From Candidatus Izemoplasmatales bacterium (GTDB lineage Bacteria; Bacillota_I; Bacilli_A; Izemoplasmatales; Hujiaoplasmataceae): a stretch of DNA of 5,629 nucleotides. Of this stretch, positions 1-5,186 are shown piece by piece. The notes under the pieces were generated by a model. The model made no database searches and was not told the origin of the DNA. It saw only the letters and a list, made by a program, of their open reading frames with translations. A program made the position numbers and the translations under genes. Position 1 is the stretch's first letter. Each line of letters opens with the position of its first letter. The stretch lies in the NCBI GenBank assembly GCA_028694875.1, contig JAQVKB010000089.1, positions 1 to 5,629 of the forward strand. The letters run 5' to 3'.

Positions 1-1
1 A

Positions 2-1204
2 GGAAGAATCCCTGATTATCAGGTGAGCGCTTGGTTGATGGCCATTTATTTCCAAGGGATGACAGAACAAGAAGCATCATTTTTAACGAAATCGATGCTT
101 TACAGTGGTGATGTGATTGATTTATCCAAAATTGACGGGGTGAAAGTGGACAAACACTCCACCGGAGGCGTTGGCGATAAGACAACGCTCATCCTGGCGC
201 CACTCGTTGCCAGTTGCGGCGCGAAAGTCGCAAAACTATCCGGTAGAGGTCTAGGACATACGGGTGGAACACTCGACAAACTTGAATCGATTGAAGGTTG
301 TCGCATTGATTTGTCCGAAGAACAATTTTTAAAACAGGTCAATGAAATTGGAATCGCTGTTGCCGGACAAACTGGGGAAATCGTCCCAGCCGACAAATTG
401 TTGTATGCCCTTCGCGATGTGACAGGAACCGTGCCTTCAATTCCATTGATTGCATCTTCCATCATGAGTAAAAAACTCGCGTCAGGTGCCGATGTGATTT
501 GTTTGGATGTCAAAATTGGCGATGGTGCCTTTATGAAAACACTCGAAGATGCCAGAGAACTCTCTCGCATCATGGTTTCGATTGGCGCATCCTTTGGCAA
601 AAAAGTGACGGCTTTTATTACCGGCATGGACCAACCCTTGGGTCATGCGATTGGAAATCGTCTTGAAGTTAAAGAAGCGGTGGAAACCTTATCCGGACAC
701 GGCCCAGAAGATTTGGAAACACTATGTGTCGAGATTGCCGGCGCGATGATCTACTACGCGGACAAAGCAGCAACACTGGAAGAAGCCAAAGCGCTCGCCA
801 AAACCCAACTTCACAATGGGCAAGCGCTCGCAAAATTCAACGAATTCATCGCAGCACAGGGGGGAATTATGGAAAGCATGGATACCTTTGTCCGCGCCAA
901 AGAAGTTCTTCCTTTCCAAGCTTCTTCGGATGGCGTCGTCCAACGCATCAAAGCAGCCTCTATCGGTCTCGCTTCGATGAAACTTGGCGGCGGACGTGCC
1001 ACCAAAGAAGATACCATTGACCCGATGGTAGGAATTGTTCTTGAAAAAAAGATTGGCGATTCCGTCAAGAAGGGCGATGTATTAGCCTATATTTATGCGG
1101 ATAAGCCTGTTTCGAAGGAAATTTACCAAGACCTGGAAGAAGCGTTTGAACTCGTCCGAGAAGACGTCATCGCTCCGAAAATTATTTTGGAAATCATCTC
1201 CTAG
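2..1204 (+). CDS. pdp: Pyrimidine-nucleoside phosphorylase, 5'-truncated by window edge
   Basis: This cytoplasmic salvage enzyme splits pyrimidine nucleosides with phosphate, giving the free base and (deoxy)ribose-1-phosphate. The first 400 or so codons visible lack about 30 N-terminal residues; the frame is open to the window edge (GRIPDYQ precedes the GTG at 23, which is an internal Val). Visible family marks are the phosphate-binding DKHSTGG segment (Lys codon 152-154, Ser 158-160), the signature SGRGLGHTGGTLDKLE (239-286), and the base-binding Arg (413-415), Ser (458-460) and Lys (470-472). The C-terminal PYNP_C domain, with LGGGR and a DTIDP stretch, is complete and ends at TAG. A Lys at 233-235, two residues before SGRG, sits where thymidine-specific DeoA of E. 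coli has Met; in the family, Lys there goes with acceptance of both uridine and thymidine. That favours Pdp over DeoA. No truncation other than the window edge is seen. Confidence 0.94.
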   Translation, partial: GRIPDYQVSAWLMAIYFQGMTEQEASFLTKSMLYSGDVIDLSKIDGVKVDKHSTGGVGDKTTLILAPLVASCGAKVAKLSGRGLGHTGGTLDKLESIEGCRIDLSEEQFLKQVNEIGIAVAGQTGEIVPADKLLYALRDVTGTVPSIPLIASSIMSKKLASGADVICLDVKIGDGAFMKTLEDARELSRIMVSIGASFGKKVTAFITGMDQPLGHAIGNRLEVKEAVETLSGHGPEDLETLCVEIAGAMIYYADKAATLEEAKALAKTQLHNGQALAKFNEFIAAQGGIMESMDTFVRAKEVLPFQASSDGVVQRIKAASIGLASMKLGGGRATKEDTIDPMVGIVLEKKIGDSVKKGDVLAYIYADKPVSKEIYQDLEEAFELVREDVIAPKIILEIIS

Positions 1205-1205
1205 C

Positions 1206-1212
1206 AAGGAGG
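1206..1212 (+). promoter_or_regulatory. Ribosome binding site fixing the start of the nucleotidyltransferase gene
   Basis: AAGGAGG lies 5 nt before ATG 1218 and directly after the TAG of the upstream phosphorylase gene. It decides for ATG 1218 over the upstream in-frame starts that run from 1095 inside the phosphorylase gene. Confidence 0.85.
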
Positions 1213-1217
1213 CTTAC

Positions 1218-2147
1218 ATGAAAGAAAACGCCTATATTCAAATGGTGACTGATTATGTTCGTCACCATTTCGCCGAAGACATTGATCTCATTTGTGCGTA
1301 TGGATCGTTTGTCCGTGGAAAGATGCATGAAAAGTCCGACATCGATTTGTTCTTTGTGCCAAGCACACCACGAGGATACCAAGCCTCGTTTCAAGTCATC
1401 ATCGACGACATTGGATATGATTTTTTCCCGATTTCGTGGGATCGGCTGAAAGCCATTGCCAATTATGATGATCCATTGACTTCGTTGATTTTGGAAGGGC
1501 AAATTGTCTACCACCGAAACGATGCTTGTTTCAATCGCTTTGAAGAAATCCGTTCGTATACCGTCCACTTTCAACGTTTCGAAGAAAAAATACCGGGCTT
1601 GATTGACGAAGCCAAGCGGTTGTTTTTTGAGTATCCCGAGACGTTACCGGAAATCTTGATCAAATGCGCGATGGCCGTGGCCTATCAAAACCACACGCCT
1701 CTTCGCCGTGGCATGATGGATTTTGAAAACGAACTCGCACCCCTTGAACTTCCACCACTCTTTTTGGAAAACATTAAATTCTTAATTGAAGAGCCGACAC
1801 GTAGCTTGGCGCACAAAATGATTCTTGATACCGAAGAATTCGTAACCAAGAAAGTCGAACCTGTCGTGCCATCCAAAAGTGGCTTCTACGAAGAATTGAA
1901 GTCGATCTATCAAAAGGGCCATGCGACGACATCAGTATATAAACAATATTTCATAACCCATTTGATTGAGAAGGAAACCAAGGCGATGTTTCCAAACGCC
2001 ACAGGATTTCCTAAAGCAAAATCGCCATTTTCCCATTGGCTGCATGCGCACGAAAAGCATCTACTCCAAATCTTGGAAGAAGAGAATATCCCCATCCGTG
2101 AATACAAATCGATGGAAGACTTTGAAACCCTCTTCTTAAAAATCTAG
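1218..2147 (+). CDS. Nucleotidyltransferase-domain protein of unknown substrate
   Basis: This 309-residue protein has no signal peptide or membrane segment. Its N-terminal third shows a polymerase-beta-type nucleotidyltransferase core: Gly29-Ser30, then Asp41-x-Asp43, an exact GS-x10-DxD motif, and a candidate third carboxylate Asp68 in GYDFFPI. These residues bind Mg-NTP and transfer a nucleotidyl group in enzymes such as aminoglycoside nucleotidyltransferases, and the same motif occurs in MNT antitoxins. The remaining roughly 200 residues look mainly helical and charged and match no domain I recognise. It starts 13 nt after the phosphorylase stop, so the two genes are probably co-transcribed, but this does not establish a shared pathway. 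No terminator is visible after its TAG; the next promoter begins within 10 nt. An antibiotic-modifying enzyme is possible but not shown. The fold is fairly secure; the substrate is unknown. Confidence 0.8.
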   Translation: MKENAYIQMVTDYVRHHFAEDIDLICAYGSFVRGKMHEKSDIDLFFVPSTPRGYQASFQVIIDDIGYDFFPISWDRLKAIANYDDPLTSLILEGQIVYHRNDACFNRFEEIRSYTVHFQRFEEKIPGLIDEAKRLFFEYPETLPEILIKCAMAVAYQNHTPLRRGMMDFENELAPLELPPLFLENIKFLIEEPTRSLAHKMILDTEEFVTKKVEPVVPSKSGFYEELKSIYQKGHATTSVYKQYFITHLIEKETKAMFPNATGFPKAKSPFSHWLHAHEKHLLQILEEENIPIREYKSMEDFETLFLKI

Positions 2148-2155
2148 GATTTCAT

Positions 2156-2184
2156 TTGTCCAACGCGTGTGCGTGTGATATAAT
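2156..2184 (+). promoter_or_regulatory. Promoter of the thiamine-transporter transcript (extended -10)
   Basis: TTGTCC (2156-2161, four of six consensus bases) is 17 nt from a perfect TATAAT (2179-2184). A TGn extension (2176-2178) precedes the -10 and can compensate for the weaker -35. Transcription would begin near 2191, about 10 nt before the riboswitch aptamer. Confidence 0.8.
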
Positions 2185-2200
2185 GAAGACGGAAGAATAA

Positions 2201-2287
2201 GGGGAGCTCGGGGTACCGGGCTGAGAGTATCACTGTGCCGTGATAGACCTTACCTGATCTGGATAATGCCAGCGTAGGAATGTTTCT
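2201..2287 (+). ncRNA. TPP riboswitch aptamer (THI element)
   Basis: This is a leader RNA that binds thiamine pyrophosphate. The conserved blocks appear in the right order: GGGGTACC (2210-2217), GGCTGAGA (2219-2226), ACCTGAT (2252-2258), CTGGATAATGCCAG (2259-2272) and GCGTAGGAA (2272/2273-2280). Helices can be traced: an optional P3a arm with perfect stem TATCAC/GTGATA (2228-2233 with 2240-2245), CTGG/CCAG closing the ATAATG loop (2259-2262 with 2269-2272), and CCT/AGG below it (2253-2255 with 2276-2278). The closing P1 helix is not obvious; a wobble-rich pairing of 2202-2207 with 2282-2287 is the best I find, so the exact ends are approximate. It stands before a terminator and thiT, as expected for feedback control of thiamine uptake. 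Confidence 0.96.
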
Positions 2288-2299
2288 GGGTTCGTCAGG

Positions 2300-2329
2300 C
2301 AACCGCTTATTTCTGAGCGGTTGTTTTTT
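2300..2329 (+). terminator. Intrinsic terminator of the TPP riboswitch expression platform
   Basis: A perfect 8-bp stem, CAACCGCT (2300-2307) with AGCGGTTG (2316-2323), is followed by six T (2324-2329). Two more pairs (one a wobble) can shorten the loop to 4 nt. It lies about 12 nt after the aptamer and before the thiT ribosome binding site, so the switch probably acts on transcription: TPP bound means termination. The ribosome binding site lies outside the hairpin, which argues against direct translational masking. Confidence 0.9.
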
Positions 2330-2352
2330 CATTTCCGGAAAGGAGGAGAACC

Positions 2353-2943
2353 ATGAAACAACAACAACAACAACAAACACGTATCATCACTGAGATTGCG
2401 ATCATGGTCGCAATCGCCCTCGTCTTCGACGTCATTGCTGGATTGTTTTCGCCGTTTAAATATGGTGGATCGATTTCTCCTGCGATGTTGCCAATCTTCT
2501 TTGTCGCGTATCGTCGCGGGCTGAAACCAGGCCTCGTCGCGGGGTTCCTCTTTGGAATCTTGCAAGCTTTGCTGGCGGAAGCGCTCGGATATGGCGTCTT
2601 TGCCTACATCATCGACAACGGATGGTGGAAATTTATGCTGATGTTCCTGCTCGATTATGGCGTCGCCTTTACCGTTCTGGGATTCGCTGGGCTGTTCAAA
2701 AACGCGTTGACAGACCGAAAATCATTTATTCTTGGTATTGCTCTTGGATCGTTTCTACGATACCTGTCGCATAGTTTCTCGGGAGTCTTGATTTGGAGTT
2801 ACTATGCGGACCTCGCCAACATGAATCCATGGTTTTATTCCTTCATCGCCTACAATCTCCCCTACATGGCCGCAAGCTTTATTTTCTGCCTTGTGGTGGG
2901 TCTGGTATTCTTCGAGCGCAGGCTTCTCAACTACAATTTATAG
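2353..2943 (+). CDS. thiT: ThiT (YuaJ) thiamine-binding S component of an ECF transporter
   Basis: This 196-residue membrane protein captures thiamine and works with the shared energising module EcfA-EcfA'-EcfT, which is not encoded here. About six hydrophobic segments span it. Family marks are GGSISPAMLP (38-47), RRGLKPGLVAG (54-64), the LLDYGVAF block (99-106; Asp101 at the place of a ligand-binding acid) and the C-terminal binding region with His140, Trp148, Tyr162 and Asn168, which correspond by pattern to residues contacting thiamine in Lactococcus ThiT. Ala16-x3-Ala20 in helix 1 fits the AxxxA motif that S components use to dock on EcfT. ATG 2353 follows AAAGGAGG (2339-2346) by 6 nt. 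The TPP riboswitch directly upstream independently supports thiamine as substrate. An odd point is the N-terminus, with six consecutive Gln codons. Confidence 0.94.
   Translation: MKQQQQQQTRIITEIAIMVAIALVFDVIAGLFSPFKYGGSISPAMLPIFFVAYRRGLKPGLVAGFLFGILQALLAEALGYGVFAYIIDNGWWKFMLMFLLDYGVAFTVLGFAGLFKNALTDRKSFILGIALGSFLRYLSHSFSGVLIWSYYADLANMNPWFYSFIAYNLPYMAASFIFCLVVGLVFFERRLLNYNL
2359..2376 (+). repeat. (CAA)6 trinucleotide repeat coding Gln3-Gln8 of ThiT
   Basis: Six identical CAA codons follow ATG-AAA. The tract lies before the first membrane helix, in a part likely to be cytosolic and flexible. Because the unit is three bases, gain or loss of a unit changes only the number of glutamines and keeps the frame. 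Confidence 0.95.
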
Positions 2944-2944
2944 T

Positions 2945-2971
2945 AAAGTCCACCTATGGTGGATTTTTTTT
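2945..2971 (+). terminator. Intrinsic terminator after thiT
   Basis: TCCACC (2949-2954) pairs with GGTGGA (2958-2963) around a TAT loop, followed by eight T (2964-2971). The upstream AAAG can extend the stem into the T run. It starts 2 nt after the thiT stop and separates thiT from the heat-shock promoter. Confidence 0.92.
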
Positions 2972-2980
2972 GTCATTCAG

Positions 2981-3007
2981 TTAGCACTCAATAGTTGACA
3001 GTGCTAA
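2981..3007 (+). promoter_or_regulatory. CIRCE operator (HrcA binding site) of htpG
   Basis: TTAGCACTC (2981-2989), nine spacer bases and CAGTGCTAA (2999-3007) match the CIRCE consensus TTAGCACTC-N9-GAGTGCTAA at 17 of 18 arm positions. The single departure is C for G at 2999. HrcA, the class I heat-shock repressor, binds this inverted repeat and leaves it when proteins unfold. The site overlaps the -35 box of the htpG promoter, so bound HrcA would block RNA polymerase. hrcA itself is not in the window. Confidence 0.95.
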
Positions 3008-3022
3008 TGAGTATGGTATAAT
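2995..3022 (+). promoter_or_regulatory. htpG promoter, full consensus with extended -10
   Basis: A perfect TTGACA (2995-3000) is 16 nt from a perfect TATAAT (3017-3022), with TGn (3014-3016) before the -10. Such a near-ideal promoter would be very active if unrepressed, in keeping with control by the overlapping CIRCE. Transcription should start near 3029, leaving a leader of about 26 nt. Confidence 0.92.
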
Positions 3023-3042
3023 AGATATTGGAAAAAACATCT

Positions 3043-3049
3043 AGGAGGT
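3043..3049 (+). promoter_or_regulatory. Ribosome binding site fixing the htpG start
   Basis: AGGAGGT ends 5 nt before ATG 3055. An in-frame TTG at 3028 lies at or before the predicted transcription start and has no binding site, and ATG 3067 is too far away, so ATG 3055 is chosen. Confidence 0.85.
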
Positions 3050-3054
3050 ATCTC

Positions 3055-4989
3055 ATGAGAGAACAAATGGAATTCAAAACGGAATCCAAACGTTTGCTGG
3101 ATCTGATGATCCACTCAATTTACACCAACAAGGAAATCTTCCTTCGCGAGTTGATTTCGAATGCTTCGGACGCGATTGATAAGTATCACCTTACCAGTTT
3201 GACGGATGATTCGCTCGAAAAGACGAACGAATACGAAATTCACCTTGAAGTCGACAAAAAACATCGAAAAGTCAAAATTAGTGATAATGGCATTGGCATG
3301 ACTTACGACGAGCTCATCAACAACCTCGGAACGATTGCCAAATCCGGTACGTTGGAATTTTTACAGAAGTTCAAAGAAAAAGAACTCAAGGATACCGATT
3401 TGATCGGTCAATTCGGTGTCGGATTTTATTCATCCTTCATGGTTGCCAAAAAAGTTCAAGTCGTCACCAAGAGTCCCTATTCCGAAGTGGCATACAAATG
3501 GATTAGTGAAGGCGAAGAGTCCTTCACCATCGAAGAAACCACGAAAGAATCTCGCGGTACCGAAATCACCTTGACGCTTCGCAAGAATGAAGAAGGCGAA
3601 GATTACGACCAATTCCTGGAAGCCTACAAGATTCGTAGCCTCGTTAAGAAATATTCCGACTATGTGAAATATCCGATTACCATGGAAGAAGAGAAATCCG
3701 TTCCTGTATTGGATGAAGAAGGAAATGAAGTCGAAGGCAAATATGATACCGTCACGGAAAACACGACGATCAATTCCCAAACGCCCATTTGGAACAAGGC
3801 CAAATCCGACGTCACCGACGAGGACTTGAATGAGTTTTACAAATCCACGTATTATGATTATGACAATCCATTGTTTACGCTCTGGAATAACATCGAAGGC
3901 GCCTTGACCTACAAATCGCTTGTCTTTATTCCTGAAAAAGCACCTTACAACTTGTATTCGGAGAAATACGAAAAGGGACTTCAACTTTACGCCAAAGATG
4001 TCTTTGTCATGGATAAATGCAAAGAGCTCGTGCCGGATTACTTGCGTTTCATCAAAGGTGTTGTTGTGAGCCAGGATCTTTCGCTCAATATTAGCCGTGA
4101 GATTCTTCAAAAGAATCATCAACTCACCAAAATTGCCCAAAACCTCGAAAAGAAAATCCTTTCCGAACTCGAAAAGACCCTGAAAAACGACCGTGAGAAA
4201 TACGCGAAATTCTTCAAAGAATTTGGCGTCAATTTGAAATACGGTGTCTATGATAATTTTGGCGAGAAGAAAGAACTCTTGCAAGATTTGTTGCTATTCC
4301 AAACCGCCAACAAAGATGATGTCATCACGTTGAAGGAATATGTCGAAGCGATGCCAAAAGGCCAAGATGCGATTTATTATGGAAGTGCCTCTTCCAAGTC
4401 GGCCATCAAGGTCAGCCCACAGATGGATTTGATCAAATCCAAAGGGTTTGATGTCCTCGTATTCACCGACGAAATCGATGAGTTCATGATCCAAATTCTC
4501 CATGAATACGACAAGAAACCCTTCAAATCGATCAATCAAGGGGATCTCAACATCCTTGATGAAGAAGAAAAGAAAACCATCGAAGATTTGGAAAATGAAA
4601 ACAAGACGCTTCTTGAAGCCCTTCAAGAAATTTTGAAAGACGAAGTGTCTGATGTCAAATTGTCCACCCGTCTTACCGATTCCCCCGTATGTCTCGTCTC
4701 GGGTGAAGGTTTGTCCTTTGAAATGGAAAAGGTGATGAACCAAATGCCTGGAGACAAGAAAATGAAAGCGGACAAGATTCTCGAAATCAATCCGAAGCAT
4801 GAGTTGTTTAAGGCAATTGAAAATGTCTATTTGGATTCGAAAGAAGATCTTGCGGATTTTGCGACAGTGCTTTACAATCAAGCCTTGTTGATCGAAGGAC
4901 TTCCAGTCAAAGACCCTGTGGCTTTTTCCAACAAGATGGTCGCTTTGATGATTCGTGCCGCAAAGAAACAAAACGGAGAAACTGCATAA
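3055..4989 (+). CDS. htpG: HtpG, bacterial Hsp90 molecular chaperone
   Basis: This 644-residue cytoplasmic chaperone is a homodimer that opens and closes with ATP to remodel client proteins, usually together with DnaK. The N-terminal GHKL ATPase domain has all its motifs: Glu32 (catalytic) and Asn36 (Mg) in LRELISNASDA, Asp77 (adenine) in SDNGIGM (76-82), the ATP-lid region with TIAKSGT (93-99), and GQFGVGF (118-124). The middle domain carries GVVVSQDLSLNISRE with Arg348 at the place of the Arg that contacts the gamma-phosphate. A C-terminal dimerisation domain follows and there is no MEEVD tail, as usual for bacteria. The length is normal and there is no break. It stands alone under a CIRCE operator and strong promoter with its own terminator, so it is probably a single-gene heat-shock unit in the HrcA regulon. 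In B. subtilis htpG is not under CIRCE control, so this wiring differs from that model. Confidence 0.98.
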   Translation: MREQMEFKTESKRLLDLMIHSIYTNKEIFLRELISNASDAIDKYHLTSLTDDSLEKTNEYEIHLEVDKKHRKVKISDNGIGMTYDELINNLGTIAKSGTLEFLQKFKEKELKDTDLIGQFGVGFYSSFMVAKKVQVVTKSPYSEVAYKWISEGEESFTIEETTKESRGTEITLTLRKNEEGEDYDQFLEAYKIRSLVKKYSDYVKYPITMEEEKSVPVLDEEGNEVEGKYDTVTENTTINSQTPIWNKAKSDVTDEDLNEFYKSTYYDYDNPLFTLWNNIEGALTYKSLVFIPEKAPYNLYSEKYEKGLQLYAKDVFVMDKCKELVPDYLRFIKGVVVSQDLSLNISREILQKNHQLTKIAQNLEKKILSELEKTLKNDREKYAKFFKEFGVNLKYGVYDNFGEKKELLQDLLLFQTANKDDVITLKEYVEAMPKGQDAIYYGSASSKSAIKVSPQMDLIKSKGFDVLVFTDEIDEFMIQILHEYDKKPFKSINQGDLNILDEEEKKTIEDLENENKTLLEALQEILKDEVSDVKLSTRLTDSPVCLVSGEGLSFEMEKVMNQMPGDKKMKADKILEINPKHELFKAIENVYLDSKEDLADFATVLYNQALLIEGLPVKDPVAFSNKMVALMIRAAKKQNGETA

Positions 4990-5019
4990 GAACGCCGTGA
5001 TTTCAAACAAAATATGTCG

Positions 5020-5051
5020 AAGAATGCCCCGAGTTAGAGGCGTTCTTTTTT
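5020..5051 (+). terminator. Intrinsic terminator after htpG
   Basis: AAGAATGCC (5020-5028) pairs with GGCGTTCTT (5039-5047) with one T-G wobble and a 10-nt loop, running into six T (5046-5051). An alternative 5' arm, AAGAACGCC (4988-4996), which overlaps the htpG stop codon, pairs perfectly with the same 3' arm across a 42-nt loop. Confidence 0.85.
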
Positions 5052-5106
5052 GTTTTCACAGGATAAACGCTGTAAATTAAGAATATATTAAACTTTCCGT
5101 TCTCTA

Positions 5107-5135
5107 TTGACGCCACTTTTTCTTATCAGTATAAT
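5107..5135 (+). promoter_or_regulatory. Promoter of the lipoprotein gene
   Basis: TTGACG (5107-5112, five of six consensus bases) is 17 nt from a perfect TATAAT (5130-5135). Transcription would start near 5142, leaving a leader of about 45 nt. The preceding 5060-5106 is AT-rich and could act as an upstream element. I see no operator or riboswitch in this leader. Confidence 0.85.
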
Positions 5136-5186
5136 AGATTCATCTTCAGTCTCGCGGATGGTGACTCGCTTGAAAAGGGAGGAGAA

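Noticed and set aside
724..1068. Short open frames on both strands within the phosphorylase gene
   Set aside because: They lie inside a conserved coding region and lack binding sites and recognisable motifs.
1095..1217. N-terminal extension of the nucleotidyltransferase overlapping the phosphorylase gene
   Set aside because: The extension lies in another frame of the conserved phosphorylase C-terminus, while ATG 1218 has an ideal ribosome binding site.
1218..2147. Calling the nucleotidyltransferase an aminoglycoside-resistance gene or the antitoxin of an MNT/HEPN pair
   Set aside because: The shared active-site motif does not define the substrate, the protein is longer than a minimal MNT antitoxin, and no HEPN partner gene is next to it.
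2140..2152. AAATC-TAG-GATTT inverted repeat at the end of the nucleotidyltransferase gene as a terminator
   Set aside because: Only five pairs, four of them A-T, with no T run behind it; it is too weak for an intrinsic terminator.
3028..3054. Upstream TTG start for htpG adding nine residues
   Set aside because: It lies at the predicted transcription start, has no ribosome binding site, and the added residues are not part of the HtpG family. ATG 3055 follows AGGAGGT at normal spacing.
3430..5010. Two long open frames on the minus strand opposite htpG (3430-4284 and 4294-5010)
   Set aside because: They are antisense to the full-length, motif-complete htpG gene. Their Phe/Ile/Val-rich translations are what the reverse complement of Lys/Glu/Asp-rich codons gives, and no ribosome binding site or family motif supports them.
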